Assembly (NCBI GenBank): GCA_016179045.1
Contig: JACOSL010000056.1
Span: forward strand, 1-61,825
Source of the DNA: Fimbriimonas ginsengisoli
GTDB taxonomy: Bacteria > Armatimonadota > Fimbriimonadia > Fimbriimonadales > Fimbriimonadaceae
Length of the DNA stretch: 61,825 nt
Reading direction: 5' to 3'
In this document: positions 7,177 through 15,953 of the stretch, piece by piece
Layout: every line of letters starts with the position of its first letter
Position numbering within the stretch: the stretch's first letter is position 1
The notes under the pieces: model-generated
What the model was told of the DNA's origin: nothing
Databases searched by the model: none
The model's input: only the letters and a program-made list of their open reading frames with translations
Program-made: the position numbers and the translations under genes

Positions 7177-9743
7177 CCTGGCTGCCAGCACACTAAGCTC
7201 AGCTCGCTCGGCACGTGAACGTGCTCGTGATGAGGCAGGACGCGCACCGTGTACCCAAAGTGCCCGGTGCGCTCCAGTTTTAGCACCCCTTCAAAAGCGT
7301 GCACGGAACCGTCGCCGCTTTGGTGCTCCAGATCGTGGGCTTGCGCCCGCAGTAGATCGCGATTGGGGCCGACCCGGCCCGCCACCGCCTGGACGCGCAC
7401 CTCGTCCGGCTGCAACGACCCCAAATCGACTTCGGCGCGCACGCGCACTTTGTGCCCCAAGGACGAAGTGGCTTGCCCGTCGTCCGTCACCCTCACGACG
7501 CGCACCTGGGGCCACGCCTTCTGTACCCGATCTCGCCAGCCTAGAGCGTCTCGCGCCGCCGCGAGCCCATCCGCGCGCAGCACTTCATAGCTGGTGGCAG
7601 CGGGCATGTAAAACCGCTCCGCGTAGTCGCGAACCATCCGCCCGGTCGAAAATCGCGGCCCAAGCTCCATGATCGAGCGCTTGACCATGCGAATCCACTC
7701 GGTGGGCAGACCGTTGTCGACTCGGTGATAGAACTTCGGAGAAATTTCGTTCTCGAGAAGAGCGTAGAGGGAGCGACTGTCGATCCAGTCTTGCTGGACG
7801 TCGTCCCGCGTGTTCCCGCGCTCCCCGATTGCAAACCCCACGTGCTGTGAATAGCCTTCGTCCCACCAGCCGTCCAGCACCGAGCAGTTGATGCCCCCGT
7901 TGGGCACCACCTTCATGCCGCTGGTGCCGCTGGCCTCGTTTGGCCTTCGCGGGTTGTTCAGCCAAACGTCGACGCCCTGCACCATCGCGCGGGCCACCGC
8001 CATGTCGTAATCCTCGAGAAACGCCATCCGGCCCCGAGCGCCGGATTCGGTGATGAAATTGAATAGGTCCTGGATTAGGCGCTTGCCCTCGTCGTCCTTG
8101 GGATGGCTCTTGCCTGCGACCACGATCTGAAGCGGGCGCTCCGGGTGGAGCAAGATCTTGAGCAGGCGCTCGCGATCGCTCAGCATCAGCGTGGCGCGCT
8201 TGTAAGAGGCGAAGCGCCGGGCAAAGCCGATCGTGAGGATGCGCGGGTCGAGCACTCCCCCCACGACGGAGAAGTCGGCGCTCACCATCGACCGGCGCTC
8301 CAAATCGCGCTGCACCCGACGCCGGGCAAAGCGAACGAGGCTTCCGCGCAAGTTTTCCCGTACCGCCCAAAGCTCCCCGTCGGGAATCGATTCGACGCCT
8401 CTCCACACCTCTGGATCGCCCGTATTTCGCCGCCAATCCTGGCCGAGGTATTCGTCGAACAATTCAGCCATGTCGTGGCTGATCCAGGTATGCGTGTGCA
8501 CGCCGTTCGTTATCGCTACGATCGGCACCTCGTCTTCTGGGTAACCGGGCCATCGCGCCTGAAACATTTCGCGCGTTACCGAGGCGTGGAGCTGGGAAAC
8601 GCCGTTCACGTAGTTCGAGTTGGCCATCGCGAAGATCGCCATATTGAACGGCTCGCCTTGGTTGTCGCGTTCGATCCGGCCGAGCTTGAGCAGTTGATCG
8701 CTCGCGAATCCGCTCGCCTTGGCGGTCGGGCCCACGTATCGCTCCAGCAAATCGGGGGTGAAGCGGTCGAAGCCGGCCGGCACGGGCGTGTGGGTGGTGA
8801 ACACGTCGCCGCTCACGATCACCTGGCGGGCGGTCGAAAGGTCGCTGCCGGTTTCGGCCATGAATTGCCTGATTCGCTCAAGGGCGAGAAACGCCGAGTG
8901 CCCCTCGTTCATGTGGCACACCGTCGGCTTGATGCCGAGCGCGCTCAGCGCGCGCATGCCGCCGATGCCCAGGATCATCTCCTGGCGAATTCGCATTTCC
9001 TCGTCGCCACCGTAGAGGGTGTCGGTGATCTCTTGGTCCTTAGGGGCGTTCTCGAGCACGTTGCTGTCGAGCAGGTAGAGCGGAATCCGCCCGATCTGCG
9101 CCTTCCAAATCTGGCAAGTGACCGTTCGGTCCGGCATCTCGATCGAAATCCGGGAAGGCGCCTCGTCCGCGCCACGCACGAGTTGCAACGGCAGCCCGAA
9201 GAAGTCGATCTGAGGATAGACCTCCTCCTGCCAGCCATCATGGTTAAGGCGTTGGCGGAAGTAACCGCGCGAGTAAAGCAACCCGACCCCAACGAGAGGC
9301 AAACCGAGATCGCTCGCCGCCTTCAGGTGGTCGCCAGCGAGCACGCCGAGGCCGCCCGAGTAGATCGGCAAAGCCTCCGACAGGCCGAACTCCGCGCAGA
9401 AGTAAGCGATGGTGACCGAGTCTCGCCGCTTGGGATAGTTTGCGTCGAACCAGGTTGGCGCAGCCATGTAGTCGGCTAGAGCCTTTTCGCAGCTCGCAAG
9501 CCGATTGAGAAAGCCCGTGTCTTTGACCAGACGTTCCAGGCGTTCCGGGTTGAGCCGCTCGATGAGCTCGACCGGATTGTGTTCGACCTCCTCCCAAAGC
9601 TCCTTGTCGACCGACCTGAACAGATCGCGGGTGTCGTGATCCCAGCTCCAGCGAAGGTTCATCGCAAGAACGCGCAGCGGCCGCAACGGGACGGGCAACT
9701 CCGACACGACTTCAAACGAACGGCTGAACTTAGGATGCTTCAT
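7173..9743 (-). CDS. glgP: Alpha-glucan (glycogen) phosphorylase
   Basis: Releases glucose-1-phosphate from glycogen or maltodextrin in the cytoplasm. Of the 856 residues, the first about 110 match the DUF3417 N-terminal domain (LRVLAMNLRWSWDHDTRDL) that marks the TIGR02094-type phosphorylase family, distinct from E. coli GlgP. The PLP-binding block is present as EASGTSGMKVVPNGG, with active-site lysine in SGMK, followed by NCSVLDGWWDEGY. I chose the ATG at 9743 (MKHPKFSRSF), where homology to the family begins. The frame is open to 9896 but the extra 51 residues are low-complexity and would run through the promoter region of the divergent livF gene. Confidence 0.92.
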   Translation of the reverse strand: MKHPKFSRSFEVVSELPVPLRPLRVLAMNLRWSWDHDTRDLFRSVDKELWEEVEHNPVELIERLNPERLERLVKDTGFLNRLASCEKALADYMAAPTWFDANYPKRRDSVTIAYFCAEFGLSEALPIYSGGLGVLAGDHLKAASDLGLPLVGVGLLYSRGYFRQRLNHDGWQEEVYPQIDFFGLPLQLVRGADEAPSRISIEMPDRTVTCQIWKAQIGRIPLYLLDSNVLENAPKDQEITDTLYGGDEEMRIRQEMILGIGGMRALSALGIKPTVCHMNEGHSAFLALERIRQFMAETGSDLSTARQVIVSGDVFTTHTPVPAGFDRFTPDLLERYVGPTAKASGFASDQLLKLGRIERDNQGEPFNMAIFAMANSNYVNGVSQLHASVTREMFQARWPGYPEDEVPIVAITNGVHTHTWISHDMAELFDEYLGQDWRRNTGDPEVWRGVESIPDGELWAVRENLRGSLVRFARRRVQRDLERRSMVSADFSVVGGVLDPRILTIGFARRFASYKRATLMLSDRERLLKILLHPERPLQIVVAGKSHPKDDEGKRLIQDLFNFITESGARGRMAFLEDYDMAVARAMVQGVDVWLNNPRRPNEASGTSGMKVVPNGGINCSVLDGWWDEGYSQHVGFAIGERGNTRDDVQQDWIDSRSLYALLENEISPKFYHRVDNGLPTEWIRMVKRSIMELGPRFSTGRMVRDYAERFYMPAATSYEVLRADGLAAARDALGWRDRVQKAWPQVRVVRVTDDGQATSSLGHKVRVRAEVDLGSLQPDEVRVQAVAGRVGPNRDLLRAQAHDLEHQSGDGSVHAFEGVLKLERTGHFGYTVRVLPHHEHVHVPSELSLVCWQPG

Positions 9744-9851
9744 GAGACTTGGCGGACGGGACCCTGGTGAAATTGTCGGCACGCGGCCCGATGCGTTCAA
9801 CTTGTACCCGACCGAAGACGGAGGCTGAATCGGGTAGAACGCTTGCTCGGG

Positions 9852-10556
9852 ATGCTGGACATTCGCGCGATCAACGTCTATTACGGAGCAATCCACGCGC
9901 TGATGGATGTCAGCCTCAAGGTCGAGAAGGGCGAGATCGTCGCCATCATCGGCTCGAACGGGGCCGGGAAAAGCACCCTTCTACGCACTATCAGCGGCCT
10001 CATCCGCCCCCGAAGCGGCGAAATCCAATTCGAGGGCCACGCCCTGGAAAACACGCCCGCGCCCGAGATCGTACGCCTCGGCATTTCCCAATGCCCCGAG
10101 GGCAGGCGCATTTTCACCAACATGAGCGTGCTCGAGAACTTGCAGCTCGGCGCTTTCGTCCGTAAGGACACGCCCAGCGTTCAGCGCGACATGGACGACG
10201 TGATGCGGCGCTTTCCTAGGTTGCAAGAGCGGATCAGGCAGAATGCGGGCACCCTCAGCGGAGGCGAGCAGCAGATGCTCGCGATCGGGCGCGCGCTGAT
10301 GTCCCGCCCCAAACTGTTGCTTCTCGACGAACCCAGCCTGGGCCTCGCCCCCAACCTCGTGACCGAGATCTTCCGGATCGTGCGCGATCTGAACGGGGAG
10401 GGCGTCACGATTTTGATCGTCGAGCAGAACGCCCACAAAGCGCTGGAAGTCGCCAATCGCGCCTACGTGCTCGAGACCGGACGCGTCGTGCTTTCCGACA
10501 CCGGCGCCAACCTCCTCACCAACCCCAAGGTGAAAGAGGCCTACCTGGGAGGGTAG
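9852..10556 (+). CDS. livF: ABC transporter ATPase, LivF type
   Basis: ATP-binding subunit of the branched-chain amino acid (or amide/urea) uptake family, 234 residues. Walker A is GSNGAGKST (about 36-44), the signature is [15 protein letters not shown], Walker B is [13 protein letters not shown] and the switch histidine follows in EQNAHKA, all characteristic of LivF. The ATG at 9852 was chosen; a TTG at 9843 is the only other option. No permease, LivG or binding-protein gene is in the window: upstream is the divergent phosphorylase gene and downstream, 2 nt away, is rimI. It must pair with partners coded elsewhere. Confidence 0.9.
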   Translation: MLDIRAINVYYGAIHALMDVSLKVEKGEIVAIIGSNGAGKSTLLRTISGLIRPRSGEIQFEGHALENTPAPEIVRLGISQCPEGRRIFTNMSVLENLQLGAFVRKDTPSVQRDMDDVMRRFPRLQERIRQNAGTLSGGEQQMLAIGRALMSRPKLLLLDEPSLGLAPNLVTEIFRIVRDLNGEGVTILIVEQNAHKALEVANRAYVLETGRVVLSDTGANLLTNPKVKEAYLGG

Positions 10557-10558
10557 CC

Positions 10559-11029
10559 GTGGCCGACCGCCTTCGCCTTGAATCGTTCAACGTGGGGCAC
10601 CTGCCCGCTATCCTTGCGATCGAAAAGCGCACCAACGCCGCGCCTTGGTCGGAACGCGCCTTCCGCAACGAACTCGGCAACCCAAACGGCATTTTTCTCG
10701 TCGCGCTGCTCGGCAACCGGCTCGTGGGCTACGGCGGAGTGTGGCTGGTGATCGACGAGGCTCATGTCACCACCGTTTCCGTGTCGCCCGAACACCGGCG
10801 GCAAGGCATCGCGGCCCGGCTCGTCATAGAGCTCTTGGCGATGGCACGGGCGCGTGGGGCGCTGTGTTCGACCCTCGAAGTGCGGGCGGGAAACGAGGCG
10901 GCGATCGCCCTCTATGAGCGGTTTGGCTTCAAGACGGTCGCCCGGCGCAAAGCCTATTACCCGGACAACAAAGAGGACGCTCTCGTCATGTGGCTGCACG
11001 AGATGGACGCCTTGGAGAAGGCGGGTTGA
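10559..11029 (+). CDS. rimI: Ribosomal protein alanine N-acetyltransferase RimI
   Basis: GNAT-family acetyltransferase of 156 residues expected to acetylate the N-terminus of ribosomal protein S18. The acetyl-CoA loop is VSVSPEHRRQGIAARLV (motif A, R/Q-x-x-G-x-A), and the typical RimI C-terminus LEVRAGNEAAIALYERFGF and RRKAYYPDNKEDALVM is intact, including the YY.....DA.VM block. GTG start, 2 nt after livF. The stop TGA overlaps the TTG start of tsaD, the gene with which rimI is commonly linked. Confidence 0.92.
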   Translation: MADRLRLESFNVGHLPAILAIEKRTNAAPWSERAFRNELGNPNGIFLVALLGNRLVGYGGVWLVIDEAHVTTVSVSPEHRRQGIAARLVIELLAMARARGALCSTLEVRAGNEAAIALYERFGFKTVARRKAYYPDNKEDALVMWLHEMDALEKAG

Positions 11030-12057
11030 GCCTCGACTGGTTCGAAGGACCCCTCCTCGCGATCGAGACCAGTTGCGACGAGACCAGCGCGGCCGTGCTC
11101 GACGGGCGGAAGATTTGGTCCAACGTGGTGAGCAGCCAGGCTCGGCTGCATGAGAAGTGGGGCGGGGTGGTGCCGGAGGCGGCGGCGCGCGCCCACGTGG
11201 AGGCGATCCTTCCCGTGATCGAGGAGGCGCTGGCTCTTGCCTATCTTTCTTTGCGCGACGTGCGCGCGGTGGCGGCAACCAACCGGCCTGGCTTGCTTGG
11301 TGCGCTGAGCGTTGGGCTTACCTCGGCGAAGGCGCTCTCGTTCTCGCTCGGGGTGCCGCTGATTGCGGTGCATCACCTGGAAGGGCATCTGCTGAGCCCG
11401 CTGGCTCTGCCGGGCGAGTTGCCGTTTCCCCATGCCTGCCTCATCGTCTCGGGTGGGCACACGGAACTGGTGCGGGTGGATGGACTAGGCCGCTACGAAT
11501 TGATCGGCCAGACGCTGGATGACGCGGCGGGGGAGGCGTTCGATAAGGGCGCGCGGCTACTTGGCCTCGGCTATCCGGGCGGGCAGGCGATCGAGAAGGC
11601 GGCCGAAGGCGGCGACCCGAAGCGCTACCCGCTGCCCCGCGGGCTCAGCGGCGATACCCTCGACTTCAGCTTCAGCGGGCTGAAAACCGCCTTGTGGCGG
11701 CTTGGCGAGACCGAAGGCGAGCGCCTGAGCGTGCCCGATGCGGCGGCGAGCCTGCAAGAGGCGATCGTGTCGGTCCTCGCCGAGCGGGCGGTACGCGCGG
11801 CGATCGATTTCGAGCTGCCCGCGCTTACCCTTGTGGGGGGCGTGGCGGCGAATTTGAGCTTGCGCTCGCGGCTGGAAGGGTTTTGCCGCCGAGAGGGGCT
11901 TGCGTTCCTCACCCCTCCGCCCGAGCTTTGCACCGACAACGCGGCGATGATCGGGCTGGCGGGGTCGCTGCGGCTTGCGGCGGGGGAACGATCCGGCTTC
12001 GACGCCGACTGCGAAGCGAATGCGGCCCTGCCCGGACTGCCCTCCCCTTCCTTCTAG
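11026..12057 (+). CDS. tsaD: tRNA t6A threonylcarbamoyltransferase TsaD
   Basis: Transfers the threonylcarbamoyl group to A37 of ANN-decoding tRNAs, acting with TsaB/TsaE. The ASKHA-fold protein of 343 residues starts at a TTG at 11026 sharing a TTGA overlap with the rimI stop; GGAG lies 8 nt upstream. The conserved IETSCDETSAAV is at about 12-23, the metal-binding histidines are in HHLEGHL, and GGHTEL, LDFSFSGLKT, GGVAANLSLR and CTDNAAMIG are intact. An in-frame start further upstream (10990) lies inside rimI and adds a non-conserved stretch, so I rejected it. This is the last gene of livF-rimI-tsaD. Confidence 0.95.
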   Translation: MSLDWFEGPLLAIETSCDETSAAVLDGRKIWSNVVSSQARLHEKWGGVVPEAAARAHVEAILPVIEEALALAYLSLRDVRAVAATNRPGLLGALSVGLTSAKALSFSLGVPLIAVHHLEGHLLSPLALPGELPFPHACLIVSGGHTELVRVDGLGRYELIGQTLDDAAGEAFDKGARLLGLGYPGGQAIEKAAEGGDPKRYPLPRGLSGDTLDFSFSGLKTALWRLGETEGERLSVPDAAASLQEAIVSVLAERAVRAAIDFELPALTLVGGVAANLSLRSRLEGFCRREGLAFLTPPPELCTDNAAMIGLAGSLRLAAGERSGFDADCEANAALPGLPSPSF

Positions 12058-12201
12058 GGCGAGGGTCTGTTAGCGTGTCGTCCGCCGAAGCGTAGCGAAG
12101 CCGGGACGCCTCCGAGAACAATCCAGCCTACGGACAGGTGGACGGCAGTATAGCCGTTTTGGGTGGGAAGATCGAATCGGCGTCGCTTCGACAACTCACT
12201 T

Positions 12202-12393
12202 CTACTTCACGGGCAGTGCGTCTGGATTCGCCCGAATACCGATCGGGTCGTACTGGGGATACCGTGCGAAGTGATTTGGGTCGATTAGGGCGCGAATCGC
12301 GAAGTCCTGGAGATACTTTTTCAGAGAGCCCTTCATGTTGTCCCGGACCCTTTCATCCGCTTCGAACTGGATCGCACGCGCAACGGTTTTCAT
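12202..12393 (-). CDS. Small hypothetical protein, last gene of low-GC block
   Basis: Possible 63-residue soluble protein (MKTVARAIQFEADERVRDNM, then a charged amphipathic stretch KGSLKKYLQDFAIRALIDPN). I recognise no family. It starts 11 nt after the stop of the membrane-anchored gene on the same strand, so coupling is likely, but there is no good Shine-Dalgarno. Base composition matches the two genes upstream of it and not the flanking chromosome. It may be real or may be a chance frame. Confidence 0.4.
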   Translation of the reverse strand: MKTVARAIQFEADERVRDNMKGSLKKYLQDFAIRALIDPNHFARYPQYDPIGIRANPDALPVK

Positions 12394-12404
12394 CGTTCTG
12401 CGTC

Positions 12405-13019
12405 TCAGCGGGCCGCCGCGTGGTGTGTAGTGGATCGTCGCCTCAAGGCGATAAATCCTCGCTCAAGCTGCACCTTGTCCATAACTGCGCTGATCAGGCT
12501 GCTCCTCCTAGCCTCGACCTCCTGTTCCACCTTCCTCTTCAGATCTTCGTCATCAGCCGGTGCGTCTGCGTGTTTCGTTTTCAGGCCAAGCAAGTAGTTT
12601 TCCCATTCTCGAAACTCTATCTCGATCGCCGAGGCATAAGTCTCCAACACGCAATGCCACACTGGCCGGTAAACCTGGTCCACAGGCAGGTAGTGAACCG
12701 GGCTCCGGGTGTAGAAGTAGTGTTCGGCGGAAGTGCCAAAGGACCTCTCTCGCGTCCCGTACGCTAGCACTTTGAGGGGATATGATTTGGTAGCATCGTC
12801 AATCTTCACGAGGCGTAGAGTGACGTCCGTGATCTTCGCGGCAGCGCCTTCCGGAACGATTGCACCGTATGCGAAGAGGCTCTCGCCTTGGTCTATGAGA
12901 CGAAAAAAGGTCTCGGCGGTCAGCTCAAAGTCCAGTGTGCAGTCTCTGAACAGCCAGATGATGAGGGGCACCGAGATGACCGCCACATTAACGATCGAAA
13001 GGATAATTGCTAGCTCCAT
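12405..13019 (-). CDS. Membrane-anchored hypothetical protein
   Basis: 204 residues with one N-terminal transmembrane helix (about 3-24, IILSIVNVAVISVPLIIWLF) and a roughly 180-residue soluble domain. The soluble part is predicted beta-rich first (FAYGAIVPEGAAAKITDVTL) and ends in a charged helical region (DLKRKVEQEVEARRSSLI). No family recognised. AGGGG precedes the ATG by 7 nt. It lies 55 nt downstream of the Dcd-like gene on the same strand and shares its low GC and rare-codon look, suggesting the two were acquired and function together. Confidence 0.7.
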   Translation of the reverse strand: MELAIILSIVNVAVISVPLIIWLFRDCTLDFELTAETFFRLIDQGESLFAYGAIVPEGAAAKITDVTLRLVKIDDATKSYPLKVLAYGTRERSFGTSAEHYFYTRSPVHYLPVDQVYRPVWHCVLETYASAIEIEFREWENYLLGLKTKHADAPADDEDLKRKVEQEVEARRSSLISAVMDKVQLERGFIALRRRSTTHHAAAR

Positions 13020-13074
13020 CGAGAACCCCTAGCCTGTCACCGTCCGCCTGGCGGTGGCCCCGTAACATGTGCTC

Positions 13075-13596
13075 TCAGATTTCATCGGCGACCCTGCGAA
13101 CTTTCTCAGCAGCTTGCAACTTCACCTCAGATTCCTTGATCTTCAGTTGCCCTGCCCAATAGCTGGTCATCTCAACGACGGACTCTGAAACATCGAAGAA
13201 TATAGCTTTCCCAATCCTCATGCCTCGTTGGAGGGACCTTCTCTCGCTGGCATTATTGCGGATGCCGAGGGTCAAGGGCATACCCGGGTATCCCGGATCA
13301 ATTGAAAGACCGTGCGAAAGCTCAAGGTCCTGAGTGAACAACTCCGTGCATTGCCCGAGAAGGGCCATAACTCGGCTAGACAAGGTGAATATCTCCAGCG
13401 AGAATACTTGGACGTATTCTCCAGGCGGGATCGTGACCTCTGTCGTTAAGGGCTCGATCTTGTCTCTTATTCGGATAGCCCCAAGGCGAAAATAGTATTT
13501 TATGTGTTCAAAGCCGTTGGGATCGGAATTCTCGATCCGAAGAATCTTTTCTGGTTCGTAATAGGCGTCGTATGTCGCTTTCGTGATTAGTGTCAT
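13075..13596 (-). CDS. dCTP deaminase/dUTPase-fold protein (Dcd-like)
   Basis: A 173-residue protein whose middle matches the trimeric dUTPase/Dcd fold: PPGEYVQVFSLEIFTL, then LSHGLSIDPGYPGMPLTLGI and RGMRIGKAIFF. The IDPGYxG motif with its aspartate is intact. In the VLEFYN block of E. coli Dcd, the catalytic glutamate position reads Gly (TLGIRN), so deaminase activity is doubtful. The C-terminal 40 residues form a charged helix (KIKESEVKLQAAEKVRRVAD). Start chosen at 13596, which has GAGG about 8 nt upstream; the longer frame to 13617 lacks a ribosome site. Two 60-nt samples of the gene are 43% and 50% GC, against 65% in tsaD. Confidence 0.72.
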   Translation of the reverse strand: MTLITKATYDAYYEPEKILRIENSDPNGFEHIKYYFRLGAIRIRDKIEPLTTEVTIPPGEYVQVFSLEIFTLSSRVMALLGQCTELFTQDLELSHGLSIDPGYPGMPLTLGIRNNASERRSLQRGMRIGKAIFFDVSESVVEMTSYWAGQLKIKESEVKLQAAEKVRRVADEI

Positions 13597-14008
13597 TTGC
13601 CCTGCCTCTCCTGTCATCTGCCGAGTTGTCCAGCGCCCTTGGGTAGAGTACCCCCGCTAGGAGTCACCCGGCAATTTTGACGACTCCCAGCACAACACCA
13701 CCGTCACCACATTGCTCGGGATCGACGCAAACGTCGCGCAACCGAGCAGCGGCGGGTTATGATCGGCAAACGAACTGCTCCTCCGACGCCGGGTAGCGCG
13801 GCCCGGGGTGGAAGCGAAGCGAGGAACGGTCCAGGTCGGGCCGCGCGGACGCCCTGTGCGAGATCACCGCTTCGTCCGCGACCGGTGCCAAACGCCGCTC
13901 GCAATCCTGCAGGCTGTCGCTCACCTTTTTAGGGACGGCATCGTTGGCCTCCACTGGCCACAACGACCCTCCCGCGTGCCTCAAGCAACTTCTTGACTAC
14001 GAGTCCGG

Positions 14009-14078
14009 AAACCCTTCCCTGCGGTGCGGGGGAGGGCGGTGAGTCCCGATTCCCATCGGGACGAACAGGGTGGAGGCT
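14009..14078 (+). repeat. Dispersed intergenic repeat, copy 1
   Basis: Begins AAACCCTTCCCTGCGGTGCG and ends AACAGGGTGGAGGC. The same ends, in the same order and strand, recur at 49644-49710 with two substitutions in the first 30 nt. The middle of this copy contains the hairpin GTCCCGAT-TCCC-ATCGGGAC (14043-14062), which the other copy lacks. Confidence 0.6.
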
Positions 14079-14168
14079 AGCAAGCGTGGGCATCGAAGAG
14101 TCCTGACACCATCCCGCCTGCCCAAGCCATCGGGCCACTTTCTTCATTGGGAGCATGCCGAGCCAAGC

Positions 14169-14232
14169 ACAGCCACGCAAAGCCATTGCAAAGCTACAGC
14201 AAAGCCACGCTCGCCGCAAAGCCACCGCAAGG
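14169..14232. repeat. CAAAGCC short-repeat cluster, copy 1
   Basis: Irregular repeats of the type GC(C/T)A(C/T)-GCAAAGC, read as GCCACGCAAAGCCATTGCAA and further variants. The reverse complement of a close relative lies at 49463-49500. Confidence 0.5.
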
Positions 14233-14242
14233 CCCCCGCCGG

Positions 14243-14248
14243 TATAAT
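14243..14248 (+). promoter_or_regulatory. -10 element of tRNA-Leu
   Basis: Perfect TATAAT 12 nt before the first base of the mature tRNA, so transcription would begin almost at the 5' end of the tRNA. I see no clear -35 hexamer. Confidence 0.55.
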
Positions 14249-14260
14249 TCCCCCTCGCGG

Positions 14261-14347
<87 letters not shown>

Positions 14348-14373
14348 CGATTCCCACCCCCTCTCAGGCAACG

Positions 14374-15732
14374 CTAGCGGCGTTGCAATTTGAGCCTGAG
14401 GGCGCCGATTGCCGACGCCAACACGCCGATCAGCGCGGTAAGCACGAACCAGTCGCCAAGGCGGCGATAGATCGTCTCGCGGGGCGGCATGATCACCCCA
14501 GAGGCGATGCCGTCGTCCACGCCGAGTTCGGCCTGCACGGTTCCGCTTGGCGATACGATCATCGAGTAGCCGCTGACATCCGCTCGGGCGATCGTGATGC
14601 CGTTCTCCGCCGCGCGAAACGGCGTATAAGCGGCGTGCAGGCTCTGGACGACTCCGCCGCTTGACACGGGGTCGAGCGTGGGCAGAGCGATGAGCTGCAC
14701 CCCTGGGAGCCTAGCCGTATCGCGGATGATCGCGGGGTAGCACGAGTCGTAACAAATGTTGAGTCCGACCTGGGTGTCGCCCCAGCTTACGGCGACCGGC
14801 CGGGTTCCAGCCGCGTGCTTGTTCGCCTCCCCCGCGAAGGGTCGCCGCTTGAAGTAGCGCTCCGACTCCCGGCCGCCGTCGAATAGGGCCGCCGCGTTGT
14901 GGGGTTTGGGCTGCGCCGAATCTTCGAAGGTCGTGATGAAGGCGGAAAGGTGGGTGGACCCCTTCTTGAGTTCGGCGGTGTTGCCTGCCGGCGCGGCGAC
15001 GACCCCGCTGAGCTCGGGCCAGATGCACAAACGCGCACCCCGCTGAGTGGCCTCCGAAGTCATTTGGCTGAGGATGCCCAGGTCGGTTGACCGGGTCTGA
15101 ACGACCGCGACCCGCAAATTATTCTCGCCGACGTCTGGCGGAGCCAGGACCGTAAACAGCAATGAGAGAAAGAGCCAGGAAGCAGCGATCCACACCAACC
15201 TGCGCGCCGATCCGAGCGATGCGACCAAGGCAAAGTTCGTAAGCCAGACCCAGAACGACACCCCCCAAATACCGGTGATCGACGACAGGACAAGCGCCGG
15301 CCAAAACCGCGATTGCGTCAAGGCCACGTGCTCGGGCAGGATGAGCGTGAGCAAATACGCCAGCAGCACGCCCACCGCCGCGAACGCAGCGGCCTTGCCT
15401 AGCCCGAACCGCTTGCTCTCCCCCACCAGCGCACCCATCGCCCCCAAGAAGGCGCCGAACAAGAGGAATCCGCCATATATCCAGGTCGCATCGCCCTCCA
15501 TGGGGTGCGGAACCGGCACGAGCCCGTTGGCGAGCAGAATCGCGGGCAGCAGCCCGGTCAAGAGTCCTGCCACAAAGCCAACTAGCAGTCCGGCTTCGAC
15601 GACGGTCGCGAACAGCGGCACGAGCGCGACCCAGCCAAGAGGCCAGACGCCGTAGGGCGGCAACGCCAAACCCAGGAGCAGCCCGCTGGCGACGGCCCCT
15701 GCCAGGATGCGCACGATTCGCCACACTTCCAC
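14374..15732 (-). CDS. lnt: Apolipoprotein N-acyltransferase Lnt
   Basis: Inner-membrane enzyme that adds the third acyl chain to lipoproteins, completing their maturation before Lol sorting. The N-terminal half is a set of about six membrane helices (ALPPYGVWPLGWVALVPLFA near the start). The C-terminal nitrilase domain carries the Glu in IWPELSGVV, the Lys region KRRPFAGE and the Cys in NICYDSCYP. The frame is open to 15933, but the GTG at 15732 has GGAGG 9 nt upstream and leads directly into the first helix (452 residues), which is the family's size. The longer form would run into the promoter of the divergent ilvE-like gene. Confidence 0.9.
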   Translation of the reverse strand: MEVWRIVRILAGAVASGLLLGLALPPYGVWPLGWVALVPLFATVVEAGLLVGFVAGLLTGLLPAILLANGLVPVPHPMEGDATWIYGGFLLFGAFLGAMGALVGESKRFGLGKAAAFAAVGVLLAYLLTLILPEHVALTQSRFWPALVLSSITGIWGVSFWVWLTNFALVASLGSARRLVWIAASWLFLSLLFTVLAPPDVGENNLRVAVVQTRSTDLGILSQMTSEATQRGARLCIWPELSGVVAAPAGNTAELKKGSTHLSAFITTFEDSAQPKPHNAAALFDGGRESERYFKRRPFAGEANKHAAGTRPVAVSWGDTQVGLNICYDSCYPAIIRDTARLPGVQLIALPTLDPVSSGGVVQSLHAAYTPFRAAENGITIARADVSGYSMIVSPSGTVQAELGVDDGIASGVIMPPRETIYRRLGDWFVLTALIGVLASAIGALRLKLQRR

Positions 15733-15941
15733 CAAAGGACGTCCTCCGGCCGCCTTAGAGCATTGAACTGCAGCACGCGGGCTGCAGCGCCGCGGCCGGC
15801 GAGACGCCAACCACCAAAGTACGACCGGCACGACGCGGAAGAATCGACGCCAAGGCGGTGAAACTCCCGAAGGATCGTCGCCCACAGTCCACTCGACTGG
15901 CCCGAATCGCAACCGACCCGAGCCACGGCACAACCGTTGAG

Positions 15942-15947
15942 TAGAAT
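15942..15947 (+). promoter_or_regulatory. Leaderless-type -10 of the branched-chain aminotransferase
   Basis: TAGAAT followed by 6 nt (TCGGCC) and the ATG at 15954. There is no Shine-Dalgarno and no room for a 5' UTR beyond a base or two. Confidence 0.6.
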
Positions 15948-15953
15948 TCGGCC

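Larger units (their letters stand above)
13618..14242. other. Gene-free, repeat-bearing stretch before tRNA-Leu
   Basis: No convincing gene on either strand. It holds a perfect hairpin (14043-14062), a copy of a dispersed repeat (14009-14078) and a run of CAAAGCCA-like short repeats (14169-14232). A minus-strand frame at 13757-13984 could be a gene remnant but has no recognisable family or start site. Confidence 0.6.

Noticed and set aside
7173-9896. Phosphorylase start at 9896
   Set aside because: The extra 51 residues show no family similarity, and the ATG at 9743 begins exactly where homology begins.
13704-13996. Overlapping small frames on both strands between the Dcd-like block and tRNA-Leu
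   Set aside because: None has a ribosome site, leaderless -10 or recognisable family; the minus-strand frame 13757-13984 could at most be a gene remnant.
14368-14386. Hairpin GCAACGC/GCGTTGC across the lnt stop
   Set aside because: Seven base pairs without a T run on either strand; too weak to call a terminator.
14374-15933. Lnt start at 15933
   Set aside because: It would overlap the ilvE promoter; the GTG at 15732 has GGAGG 9 nt upstream and leads into the first helix.
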